DNA from: Sphingobacterium phlebotomi
Lineage (GTDB): Bacteria > Bacteroidota > Bacteroidia > Sphingobacteriales > Sphingobacteriaceae
Direction: 5' to 3'
Length of the DNA: 64,000 bases
Assembly (NCBI RefSeq): GCF_008180195.1
Contig: NZ_VTAV01000002.1
Location: 248,001 to 312,000 of the forward strand
Position numbers and translations under genes: made by a program. The number at the start of each line of letters is the position of its first letter. The first letter of the stretch is position 1. The notes below the pieces were generated by a model, which was given only the letters and a program-made list of their open reading frames with translations, did no database searches and was not told the origin of the DNA. Of this stretch, positions 50,101 through 57,639 are shown in pieces.

Positions 50101-53100
50101 ATACCGTCCCGCAGCATCGTAGGTGTAAGTATTCCCCAAAAACTCGGTGACGTTATAGGGTGCTGATAGTTCAGAAAGTACATTACCCAAGGAGTCGTAC
50201 GTCCATCTGGTTTCACCGGTCTTCTGGTTACCGGCAGTTCCCGTATGTGTAATCCTGGTCGCGGGAAGCCGTACCGTGTTGTAGGTGAATGTTTCCTTGT
50301 CAATCCAGGACGATCCGCCGCGCGTGTTGGTTACTGTCTTGACCAGCGGCTGCCCTATCAGGTAAATACTTCCCGTGACGGAATTGTAATAGGTCTGGTC
50401 GGTAACCGTGTTAAGCCCTCCGCCATAATTCACGGTCGCTTTGGTCACATTACCATAGGTATCATGCAAATACGTGGAGGTTACCGTCTGGTTGGTGAGC
50501 CTGTTCAGAACAGACTGGTTGGTCAGCCTTATCTTTGCGATCTTGTTAGACTCTACGCTGACCGACCAGGTGTTGATGGTTCTATTTGCAGGCGAGTCAT
50601 CAACTTTTAGGATACCGAAATTATAGGGATCATATTCTTGAATATACGAGCGTCCCCGGAGATAGTCGGATGTGGTTATCCTGCCGAAGCCTCGGAAGCC
50701 AAGCCCCTCCTTATGGATAACGGCGTTTTCGTAATAGTAGCCCCGGTACTCGTCGCGTTGCCCGTTTACATACCGCTCCTCGTTCACCATGACGGAGAAT
50801 GGCCCGTCAAAGTTTTCAAACGGGTATACCGCGCCACTGCCCACGCTGTAATAGCCGTATGCCTCGTTAAGCATTAGATAATAGTTTTTCTCGACCACGC
50901 CAAAGCTGTTGATCGCACCGGTGAGCTGCTTCTCTTTGGTGTCGTTTCGGGGATAGGAAAACCGGGTAACTCTCCCGTTCTTCAGAGCGACCATCTGATG
51001 AAAATAGTTACGGCTATTAATATTGGTGGGAACTAGCTTGGCACCGCTATATACAAACGAGGAATAGTTTTCGAGCGGAAAGCCCACTCCGGGTTTTGTG
51101 AGATAGGTAAAAAAACCCGATGCCCCCGTTTTTTTAATGACATCGGTCAGTCCGTCACTGTTTACATCCTGTACTAAAATTTCATCGCTGCTGCCTTTCG
51201 TTGTTATCGAAACAGCTATCCGTTCGAACTGACCATTGCCTCTAGAGTAGTAGATGGCCCAATCAGATCCGTTGTTTGGTGGTGTCAACAGGAAGTCGGG
51301 CTTTCCATCGCCGTTGAACTCGCCGAGGAGCAACTGCCTACCTACCAGATTTGACTTTTTCAATACCGTATATGTAGCCACATGCCTTACAGAGTAAGTC
51401 GAACCATTAATATCAAATGTGTAGATATGTGTTCCACTATCGTTGATCAGGCAGATGTCGGTTTTGCCATCGCCATCGTAGTCAAAAGCATACAGCCGGT
51501 CGGAATTTTGTGCTGCCACCCCCGGATCAGGTTGCTGGACACCCCAAAACTCCTTATAAAAGGTAAATGGAGTTCCTTCATACCGCTTAACGCCTGTTTC
51601 CAGATCGAACAGATAGACGCGTCCGGATACATTCGTCCAACCGAACGGGTGGTTGTTGGATACCGAGAGTACTTCCATCTTGCCATCACCGTTGAAATCG
51701 CCCGTGAAATGGAATTTCGGATGTATGCTCTTCCCGCCGTCAGCATCGGTCAGCACGGTCGGAAAATTGAATACACGAGTATATTTGAGTGCCAATCCGG
51801 TATATAGATTGACGGAATACACCTTGAATTGCAGGCGATCGTTATTCCCATCTCGGGTATTGTTTACCTTGATAACCTCTTCTTCATATTTACCGTCGAT
51901 ATTAGCACAGAGTATATCTGTGAAACCTGCCTCCGTAGTGAGATTGGGCATCGGCGCGGCGTGGATGTCGTTCAGTCCGGCATATAGGAATATCTTCTCT
52001 GTTCCAGTGTAATGGTTAACATATGTGTTCTGCGAGTGCCTGAGCCAGGTCTTATGGCGGTAGTGCTGATAGTATGGATCTTTATTGGGAAGTGAAATGA
52101 GACCATCGTCGTCCGTACCGTAGTCGAACTTGCCCTTGTTCACGATCAATTCCCCCGGTTGCGTAAAGTTGTACCATTCTGTAAGCTGTGTCTCCGCTTT
52201 GGTATAGGTGTAAGCGGTCACGTTCTCGCCGTAATAAAACCGCAAAGGGTTCAGGGAATTTCCCGAAGCCGTACTCCCGATCTCCGTCAGCGTGGATACA
52301 TTCTGACGTATCTGGGTCTGGTAAGTGAAATCATACGTGCGGAAAGTAGTACTGCCCGATCGGCATGTTACCCGCTGTAGCAACCGGTTGTTTGTTATTT
52401 TCAACCCTCCTTCATAACTCACCACCGGATCTGGCCGGGTAGTCATGTACTGGAAGGTGACGGAGGCACCAGGATATGTAATACTATTGATATAATAATA
52501 ATTGTTTGAAAGGGTGTACGCATACGTCATCGTATTTCCACGCAAGTCGGTAAAACTGGTAAGCGGATAGTTTAGCCGGTCGGTAGTGTTGGTCGTATAG
52601 CCAAAAATACCTTTATTGCCATCCGGATAGCTGACCTCAAAATACTGGATGACATTACCACTTAAAAAAGCGGTTACCTTGATCAGTCCCTGTTCCGTTT
52701 CGTAGCGTATCTGTGTTGATGTCTCCGAGAGCTTGATCAGGCGCGTACCGTCCAGTACGAATGCATCAGCTTTGGAGAGGTTCACGCCATAGGCTTGGTT
52801 ATCGTAATACTTGCTGCGCATTGAGCGTGTAATGGATGAAAGCCCACCGATACTCCAACCCATACCCAGTGTTCCGTTTCCGCCCAGACTATTGTAGGTA
52901 ACGGAAAGTTGCGGCTGGAAGCCCTGTCTCCCCGGCGAAATTTCGATGGGTACGCTGTACATCTTGGCTCCCGTGGGCGTCGAGGATGACGACATGGGGA
53001 TCTCACCTACATCTTTGGTCGTGTCGACAGGATAAGAATCCGGAACATGATTATTGTTGAATGTTACGGGGGCAGCTTTAGCCTTTGGAGCTGCATGTAG

Positions 53101-53310
53101 CACCTGGACTTCCTCCTCTGGTATAGATCCTATGGTAGGCTCGGGATAATGTACCTTTCGCAAAGAATCCTCCCACTGGATAATCTGTTCTTCCGTCCAT
53201 TTTTCAAGATCCGGAACGTTTCGTTTTACCGTGTCCAAAGTATTTTCCTGTGCAAAAAGAGCATAGATGCCCGCCAGCAGAAGTAGGAATATTGATGATA
53301 ATGCTTTCAT
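47134..53310 (-). CDS. SpvB/RHS-family polymorphic toxin with colicin E3-like rRNase tip
   Basis: A 2058-residue exported protein (signal peptide ending YALFAQ). Order of parts: SpvB-like N-terminal domain (PMSSSSTPTGAKMYSVPIEI, then LSVTYNSLGGNGTLGMGWSIGGLSS) to about residue 320; FG-GAP/VCBS-type repeats (GDFNGDGKMEVLSV, DYDGDGKTDICLI, EFNGDGKPDFLLT, DVNSDGLTDVIKK); a long RHS/YD shell; the RHS core end DPYVQMPDFTQNFNRYSYALNNPLIYVDPNGE; a Gly/Ala-rich hydrophobic linker; then a tip from about residue 1928. The tip has ARWKTSDGKILEWDKQHGDVEVYNKKG, matching the cytotoxic rRNase domain of colicin E3: D1970, H1973 and E1977 correspond to the colicin catalytic Asp, His and Glu. About 50 extra residues follow that domain. 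The shell should encapsulate the tip until delivery; the export route is not visible here. Confidence 0.92.
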   Translation of the reverse strand: MKALSSIFLLLLAGIYALFAQENTLDTVKRNVPDLEKWTEEQIIQWEDSLRKVHYPEPTIGSIPEEEVQVLHAAPKAKAAPVTFNNNHVPDSYPVDTTKDVGEIPMSSSSTPTGAKMYSVPIEISPGRQGFQPQLSVTYNSLGGNGTLGMGWSIGGLSSITRSMRSKYYDNQAYGVNLSKADAFVLDGTRLIKLSETSTQIRYETEQGLIKVTAFLSGNVIQYFEVSYPDGNKGIFGYTTNTTDRLNYPLTSFTDLRGNTMTYAYTLSNNYYYINSITYPGASVTFQYMTTRPDPVVSYEGGLKITNNRLLQRVTCRSGSTTFRTYDFTYQTQIRQNVSTLTEIGSTASGNSLNPLRFYYGENVTAYTYTKAETQLTEWYNFTQPGELIVNKGKFDYGTDDDGLISLPNKDPYYQHYRHKTWLRHSQNTYVNHYTGTEKIFLYAGLNDIHAAPMPNLTTEAGFTDILCANIDGKYEEEVIKVNNTRDGNNDRLQFKVYSVNLYTGLALKYTRVFNFPTVLTDADGGKSIHPKFHFTGDFNGDGKMEVLSVSNNHPFGWTNVSGRVYLFDLETGVKRYEGTPFTFYKEFWGVQQPDPGVAAQNSDRLYAFDYDGDGKTDICLINDSGTHIYTFDINGSTYSVRHVATYTVLKKSNLVGRQLLLGEFNGDGKPDFLLTPPNNGSDWAIYYSRGNGQFERIAVSITTKGSSDEILVQDVNSDGLTDVIKKTGASGFFTYLTKPGVGFPLENYSSFVYSGAKLVPTNINSRNYFHQMVALKNGRVTRFSYPRNDTKEKQLTGAINSFGVVEKNYYLMLNEAYGYYSVGSGAVYPFENFDGPFSVMVNEERYVNGQRDEYRGYYYENAVIHKEGLGFRGFGRITTSDYLRGRSYIQEYDPYNFGILKVDDSPANRTINTWSVSVESNKIAKIRLTNQSVLNRLTNQTVTSTYLHDTYGNVTKATVNYGGGLNTVTDQTYYNSVTGSIYLIGQPLVKTVTNTRGGSSWIDKETFTYNTVRLPATRITHTGTAGNQKTGETRWTYDSLGNVLSELSAPYNVTEFLGNTYTYDAAGRYVATVTNALSQTMTYSNYDPYGNPRTIRNYKNQATTRTFTVWGGAATARYPDATTDTTTLAWGGVGLYIVNNKSTGNPATVTQYDALNREVRTGNQRFDGQWQYTETEYDTFGRISRTSLPSRGTSAAHWNTYAYDNYDRPTMLTAASGKTTSWSYSGLSSTETKNDIATTRTTDATGVLISVSDPGGTITYLPRPDGQPLSITAPGAVTTSFEYDAFGRQTKLIDPSAGQQTFAYVYTASGVLTQTETNPKGTNISVFDKYGRITSLQRQGEFTTTFAYNTNGQLVNETSTNGTSKTYTYDTYDRILTERDTVPDNKWLQKRYTYSSGRVSSIQYIAQSGTIGTENFVHAHGHNTEIKLNGTTSVWKLTEENDLGQFTKGTTGTMDRIYSYTAYGMPTGRTAGSIQNFAYSFDVQKGNLLSRTDNIHSKTEAFSYDNLNRLSSAAGKVITYAPNGNITRIQGVGTMNYDNIDKPYQVTMLNPEGTAVPLREQNVAYTAFQRPSSIEENGVIASFVYNADGDRVKMHVVNGTTPVLTRYYIGGQYELDATSNIERLYLGGDAYSAPAVYVKEAGSWKIYYICRDYLGSITHIANADGSLKQELSYDAWGRLRNPATQVAFASGSEPTLFLGRGYTGHEHLAWFGLVNMNARLYDPALGRFLSPDPYVQMPDFTQNFNRYSYALNNPLIYVDPNGEFVWFIPALIAVGKAILVGAGIGATAYTAGVAFSDGGFQNWNWGDFGKSVGVGAASGVVSFGIGSAAAAIGGFGGSAVQLAGHAAWGGVNSTLNGGDFWSGALAGAASNVVGLATSNFGPIGQIAASSAFGGLSAELSGGDFWRGAAVGGIVAAANHLMHDPPQKKRDTRHHKETPKKLDGFPDAKRVPNKGRARWKTSDGKILEWDKQHGDVEVYNKKGKHLGSARPNTGEMYKPPVPGRRIDPIVSVGVGVGASLMYGTYRLLNTTFSRFTPFIMNITIMSAEPYQNQQPPML

Positions 53311-53326
53311 AACATTTAGGTATTAG

Positions 53327-53755
53327 TCATAATTTAACCAACTTCCATGTTGAAGATTGGCGATTTACAAAAATATGGAGTGTATACGTACCACTTGCCA
53401 ACTCCTTGAGCTTTATAGGCGTAGCTTGATTGGAGAGCTGTCCCATGATCAGCGTCTTGCCCTCCCTGTCTAGAAGTGAATACTCTTCGCCGGAAGAGGG
53501 GTCGTGTCCCTTAATGGAGAGATTGAGCAAAGTATCCTGATTATCAACATGGACGGAAAGTTCTTTCCCGGCGAGGGAGTCCACATAAACTCTGGAAACC
53601 TTCTGTTGTGTATCCTGGGAAGAGTTCTGTGTGCCAACTATAATCGTCCTGTTTGTTCGATTCCCTGCAGCATCATAGGAGTAAGACAGATTCTGTTGTC
53701 CCTTAGCGGTGAGGGTCGAAAGGATCCCGAAACAAATAAACATTATCTTTTTCAT
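53327..53755 (-). CDS. Secreted protein with one YD repeat and a sorting-like C terminus
   Basis: A 142-residue exported protein (signal ending TLTAKGQ). It opens with a single RHS/YD repeat (LSYSYDAAGNRTNRTI), has a Ser/Gln/Thr linker, a beta domain, and ends in a type IX secretion-like sequence (GTYTLHIFVNRQSSTWKLVKL). Proteins like this precede large RHS genes in Bacteroidota. It starts the RHS operon: its stop is 17 bp from the RHS start. It may be surface attached and act with the RHS protein. No function is known to me. Confidence 0.78.
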   Translation of the reverse strand: MKKIMFICFGILSTLTAKGQQNLSYSYDAAGNRTNRTIIVGTQNSSQDTQQKVSRVYVDSLAGKELSVHVDNQDTLLNLSIKGHDPSSGEEYSLLDREGKTLIMGQLSNQATPIKLKELASGTYTLHIFVNRQSSTWKLVKL

Positions 53756-53970
53756 ATCTTAATTTATTAGTTAGTGTCATTATTAGCTATATATTTTGAT
53801 TAAGCTATCACAAACAGTTAGTTCTTAATTTTTGGATTGATCCTTCTATTAAAATACTTAAAAGGAGAAAAGACACTTAAGATATGGATTGACGCAAAAA
53901 AATGATGATCTGGAGCCAGGCTAAAAAGTATCCAGATCTACGAATAAAAAAATAAGATCCAAAAGAACTG

Positions 53971-54000
53971 ATAAATTATTCCAATAATAGAATAATTTAT
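53971..54000 (-). repeat. Perfect 11-bp inverted repeat at the predicted RHS transcript start
   Basis: ATAAATTATTC (53971-53981) and GAATAATTTAT (53990-54000) are perfect arms with an 8-bp spacer. The repeat lies just downstream of the S3 -7 element (54004-54011), so it would be an operator at +1 or a 5' hairpin of the RHS leader. Confidence 0.6.
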
Positions 54001-54003
54001 TGC

Positions 54004-54066
54004 TGAAGTTAGCCTCACGTGAAGTAAAAACCAACTATTTTCGACGAAATACAAAATGACCTCGAC
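54004..54066 (-). promoter_or_regulatory. LytTR-like promoter box S3, upstream of the RHS operon
   Basis: On the minus strand GTCGAGGTCA and TTCGTCGAAAATA place their TCGA cores at 54065 and 54044, 21 bp apart. A -7-like TAACTTCA lies at 54011-54004, 35 bp from the start of the second half-site. The promoter reads toward the gene at 53755. Confidence 0.68.
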
Positions 54067-54285
54067 TAAATGGTCTTTCGACACGATATTTTAAAAAGCG
54101 CAAACCATTATTTCCAAGCGTAGCGGATTTTGAGATAGATTAATATAATAACTATAGGTGTGTTGTCGGTTTTGAATCAGAAATCGTGCTGCTGGAAAGA
54201 ATCGCACTACTCAATCTTTTCCCCCGGCTTGAGAATAGACTTGTTGTTTTCTGAACTTTAGGATATCGGGTTAAAAGCGGACTTA

Positions 54286-54348
54286 ATCAAGGTCGAATCG
54301 CATTTGGTCGAAAAAACAATGGGTAATATACATATTTCTTTACCTTGG
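54286..54348 (+). promoter_or_regulatory. LytTR-like promoter box S4, upstream of the protease operon
   Basis: TCAAGGTCGAA and TTTGGTCGAAAA have cores at 54287 and 54308, 21 bp apart; the -7-like TACCTTGG lies at 54341-54348, 35 bp from the second GGTC. The protease start is at 54478, so the leader would be about 120 nt. Confidence 0.68.
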
Positions 54349-54477
54349 CGTTTGTTTTAGGAAAGCATTTTTGAAGCCAGAAATTAAATATTGAACTCAA
54401 CTCTATTAGTAGATATTCCTCACCTTACAGATTGAAGCCTTTGCTCTGCTAAAATAACAAAAGAATTACCACCAGCT

Positions 54478-55632
54478 ATGAATGTTATGAAAAGAGCTAT
54501 CAACAACGAATATAATCTTCTCTTCCTTTTAATTTTGTTCGCAATTGGAATAAGCAGTTGTAACAAGAAGGAGGATATAGATCCTTTGGAGGAATATGCT
54601 GAGCATATGACTCTTGTTTATATATCTGCTAACAACGATTTACGAAGCGAAGCAATCAAAAGCATAAACCTCCTCCAAAAAGGCTTTACAAAAGAAGTGG
54701 GAGGTAAGCTGCTCATTTATGCAAAAATGTCACCCAATGTATCCTATATGTTGGCTATTAAACCAAATATTGGCGGCAATTTAACTCTCGACACCTTAAA
54801 GATTTATAACAATACAAATTCCGCAGATCCGCATTTCCTCAAACAAGTGATTCACGAATCGCGCCAACTGGCTCCAGCTAAATCATACAGCTTGGTCCTG
54901 TGGTCCCATGCTTCGTCTTGGCAACCGCCTCAAAATTTATCGGTGACAACGAAGTCATTTGGCGTCGATAGTGGGGTAGAAATGGACATCAAAGATTTAA
55001 GTAGCGCACTCCCCGAAGATTTCGATTTCTTAATGTTCGATGCGTGTTCGATGGCAAGTATCGAGGTCTGTTTTCAACTTAAATCGAAGGCAAGATATAT
55101 ATTAGCTTCTCCGAGCGAAGTCTTGAGTACGGGTTTTCCTTACGAGACTATATCGAACGATTTTTTTCTAGGTTCTACCGGACTGCAATCCATAGCTCAG
55201 AAGTTTATCGACTATTATAGGAAACAGCCGGGAATTAGATCTTCCGCAACAATATCCCTCATAAAAACGGATTTATTAGATGATGTGGCTTTACAAACAG
55301 CAAAGCTTCTTAGCAATAAACCTCCTGTCCCAGATTACAATAAATCAGATATCCAAAAACTTAACTTTGATCCTAAAACGGAAATAAGCGCTTATGATTT
55401 TATAAGTTTCCTTTCTCATAACTATCATCAACTGGATTACATTGATCTAAAAGAAAGTATAAGCAATGCCGTTGTCTTCAGTGCCAGCACAGACAGTTTC
55501 TTTGGCAATCCAATAGAAGATTTTTGTGGTTTAAGTGTGTATCTGCCGGAAAGCGGCGACGTTCTAAAACCCTATTATGCCTCTTTGGCCTGGTCGCAGC
55601 AAACGGGATGGGATAAGCTGTTCACAGACTGA
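54478..55632 (+). CDS. Clostripain-family (C11) cysteine protease lipoprotein
   Basis: A 384-residue lipoprotein (lipobox GISSC, Cys28). The peptidase C11/clostripain pattern is clear: H144 in YSLVLWSHASSW and C190 in FDFLMFDACSMASIEV are the catalytic dyad, with a GGKLLIYAKM-type first strand and LILA-like SPSEVLSTGFPYETI beyond. Clostripain relatives cleave after basic residues, but specificity cannot be read here. It leads an operon with the lipoprotein at 55685 and the barrel at 56604, and is preceded by box S4. MKRAINNE (54487) is an alternative start. It is probably a surface or periplasmic protease, possibly for processing an exported partner. Confidence 0.88.
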   Translation: MNVMKRAINNEYNLLFLLILFAIGISSCNKKEDIDPLEEYAEHMTLVYISANNDLRSEAIKSINLLQKGFTKEVGGKLLIYAKMSPNVSYMLAIKPNIGGNLTLDTLKIYNNTNSADPHFLKQVIHESRQLAPAKSYSLVLWSHASSWQPPQNLSVTTKSFGVDSGVEMDIKDLSSALPEDFDFLMFDACSMASIEVCFQLKSKARYILASPSEVLSTGFPYETISNDFFLGSTGLQSIAQKFIDYYRKQPGIRSSATISLIKTDLLDDVALQTAKLLSNKPPVPDYNKSDIQKLNFDPKTEISAYDFISFLSHNYHQLDYIDLKESISNAVVFSASTDSFFGNPIEDFCGLSVYLPESGDVLKPYYASLAWSQQTGWDKLFTD

Positions 55633-55684
55633 ATCAGCTTCTTTACTATATCGAAAATTATTTCTAATAATAAATTTTATAATT

Positions 55685-56563
55685 ATGAAAAATTCACTTT
55701 TAATTTTGACAGCATCCATTTTTGTATTTTCTTCGTGCAAAAATGAAACAGTAGAAACAACACATGAATCTATCAACAGAGAAGAAATCAGACAGGTCAT
55801 TTCGTTGCACAGTAAAGGGCTTGCACGAATAAAAGAGAATAAACTAAGAACAAAGAGTCATGATGTCGAGGCACCCGGCGAACCTGTTCAACCGGGCGAT
55901 CCAGTGCTACCCGTTGCAACACCCGAGGCTATCGCAGTAGAAGTTAGCGCTGATATAGCCCTGTTTGCCGAAGAAAATAACTTGGCAGAGCTTGCCTTTA
56001 TGACTAATGCAGTGCCTGGTTTTAATCTAGATCAGCTGCCTACAAAAACGCTCAGTGAAGACAACCTTTCATACAGTCAAAATTTCTATATCCTTGCCAA
56101 TCAAATTGTTGATTTAGAAGGTTCGTCATATCAAGATCTTCAGTCACAGATAAACGCTATAGAGAGCACCACTGCTTTTCAAAATCTCACCAATGAAGAA
56201 AAGACAATTCTGATCTCTGCATCAGAAACATTGTTGGATTCTTATTTATACTGGTCTGAGGAGCTTGACTCGGACAATCTGGTGCCTACTAAAGGTCCCT
56301 TCAGTAGATTATGGAGATTTGTGAAGAGTGACGCGAGAGGAGCGGTTAGTGGAGCAGTAATTGGTACAGCCTATCTAGGGTATCCAGCCGGAACCGTCGG
56401 TGGCGCGTTGGTTGGTGGGCTGGCCTTCTCTGCATTTGCTAGTGAATTAGCAACGGTGAACGAGGATATTCCATTTGCGCAGACGACAGTACGAGGTATC
56501 TTAGTCCCAAGCGAATGGGATGTAGTAGTTTTACCGTCTGGTGAACTTGTTAACGAAGAGTAA
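55685..56563 (+). CDS. Lipoprotein with a glycine-zipper segment
   Basis: A 292-residue lipoprotein starting MKNSLLILTASIFVFSSC (lipobox FVFSSC); the longer frame to 55577 overlaps the protease gene and lacks a signal. A helical mature N-terminal region is followed by a Pro-rich stretch (PGEPVQPGDPVLP), a helical middle, and a glycine-zipper near residues 222-255 (GAVSGAVIGTAYLGYPAGTVGGALVGG), a pattern of membrane-inserting or oligomerising proteins. The tail reads FAQTTVRGILVPSEWDVVVLPSGEL. Family unknown. It lies 52 bp after the protease, so the two may act together, with the lipoprotein as substrate or partner; this is inference. Confidence 0.78.
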   Translation: MKNSLLILTASIFVFSSCKNETVETTHESINREEIRQVISLHSKGLARIKENKLRTKSHDVEAPGEPVQPGDPVLPVATPEAIAVEVSADIALFAEENNLAELAFMTNAVPGFNLDQLPTKTLSEDNLSYSQNFYILANQIVDLEGSSYQDLQSQINAIESTTAFQNLTNEEKTILISASETLLDSYLYWSEELDSDNLVPTKGPFSRLWRFVKSDARGAVSGAVIGTAYLGYPAGTVGGALVGGLAFSAFASELATVNEDIPFAQTTVRGILVPSEWDVVVLPSGELVNEE

Positions 56564-56603
56564 AAGTTAATAATAGTTTAATATACCTCCTAGAACACCC
56601 ACG

Positions 56604-57269
56604 ATGAAAAAACACATTATATTGATATTTATAGCACTCTGCTATTATTTAAGCGAAGTACCGATATTGGCGCAACAGGAAGAAAGAGTAAAACTTCCAT
56701 TTGAATTTACCGTCTCAGCAGGTGCCGAAATTAATAATTTCTCGAATCTCAACGCCAGATTAAAGGATTTAGGTCTGGACAAGACTAAGCCGGTCATGCT
56801 TAGCGGGGGAATCGGAGTGGCTTATGATTTTAATCCTGTTATGCTGGGAACCTCCATCTCTGCCGGTACTTCTGGATTTGGCGATAGATCCGGTCACCAG
56901 AGCTATTGGCGGGGTTACTTTTCTAGCAATAGAATCCGCTCGGGTAATATCATTTTTAGCCCCGAGCTGGGACTAGGCTATCAACAATTATCTAATAATG
57001 TTGTAAAGGAAGGTTTACAAGGTGAATTTAATGATTTTTTAATATCCACGCCAAATCAGACTAGGTTAGAACACAAAGGTACTGCGCTGGATGTGGGAAT
57101 TTCATTAAAGAAAGTGACAAGCAGTAGAATAGACCCATTTTTAAGAATTGGCTATAGACATGGCCTTAAATCCAGTTCTTGGAAAATACAAGGTGCAGAT
57201 GCCGACAATGTTCCATCTGATCGTATCAGTAATGTGTATGTTCAACTTCTGTTAGGGATAGGACGGTAA
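56604..57269 (+). CDS. Putative outer-membrane beta-barrel protein
   Basis: A 221-residue exported protein (signal ending PILAQQ). Alternating strands (FEFTVSAGAEINNF, VMLSGGIGVAYDF, VMLGTSISAGTSGFGDR, SYWRGYFSSNRIRSGNIIFSPELGLGYQQL, ALDVGISLKKVTS, PFLRIGYRHGLKSSSW) and a final strand ending VYVQLLLGIGR suit an 8- or 10-stranded outer-membrane barrel, although the last residue is not Phe. It is the third gene of the protease operon, 40 bp from the lipoprotein. It could be the outer-membrane anchor or exit for the other two. Confidence 0.72.
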   Translation: MKKHIILIFIALCYYLSEVPILAQQEERVKLPFEFTVSAGAEINNFSNLNARLKDLGLDKTKPVMLSGGIGVAYDFNPVMLGTSISAGTSGFGDRSGHQSYWRGYFSSNRIRSGNIIFSPELGLGYQQLSNNVVKEGLQGEFNDFLISTPNQTRLEHKGTALDVGISLKKVTSSRIDPFLRIGYRHGLKSSSWKIQGADADNVPSDRISNVYVQLLLGIGR

Positions 57270-57639
57270 TGAAGTTAGGTTATCGAATAAATCAGTATAC
57301 ATAATAGTTTTTAAAGCGGAACTCATTACTAAACAACAATTGATGTTACCGTTGGAGCAGGATTGACAAGTTGATTGTCTTTCCTGCTTTTCAATATGTA
57401 TTGTATTGATTCCTCCAAACGATCTATGGTCGACTGTTTGACATCCTTCCCGACCTGACCAATTTGAATTAACTGAATCCGAATTTAACAGTTCACTTTT
57501 TTATCATCTTGACATTTGTTATCGTCGTCAAACCTAATAATATCGAGGTCAAATCGCAGTTCGTCGAATATTTTTCATATATGCATAAGATTTGACTATA
57601 CTTTGCCCCTTAAAGGATTTTACAAGAAAGGAGCTGATC
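57270..57639. other. Intergenic region before the AraC gene
   Basis: No gene is supported in these 370 bp. The right part carries LytTR-like box S5 and its -7 element; the left part shows neither a strong terminator nor a repeat. Confidence 0.65.
57542..57605 (+). promoter_or_regulatory. LytTR-like promoter box S5, upstream of the araC gene
   Basis: ATCGAGGTCAAATCGCAG and TTCGTCGAATA place their TCGA cores at 57543 and 57564, 21 bp apart. A -7-like TATACTTTG lies at 57597-57605, 35 bp from the second half-site. The predicted leader to the ATG at 57640 is about 28 nt and contains AAGGAG. Confidence 0.68.

Larger units (their letters stand above)
53756..54477. other. Divergent intergenic region between RHS and protease operons
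   Basis: A 722-bp stretch with no gene. It carries two oppositely directed LytTR-like boxes, S3 for the RHS operon and S4 for the protease operon, and a perfect inverted repeat at the predicted RHS transcript start. The implied RHS leader is about 245 nt. The stretch 54080-54280 between the boxes shows no clear gene or repeat. Confidence 0.7.

Noticed and set aside
47187..52500. Many long open frames on the plus strand inside the RHS gene
   Set aside because: They are antisense shadows of a repetitive, GC-richer coding region, with no RBS, no family signatures and no operon logic.
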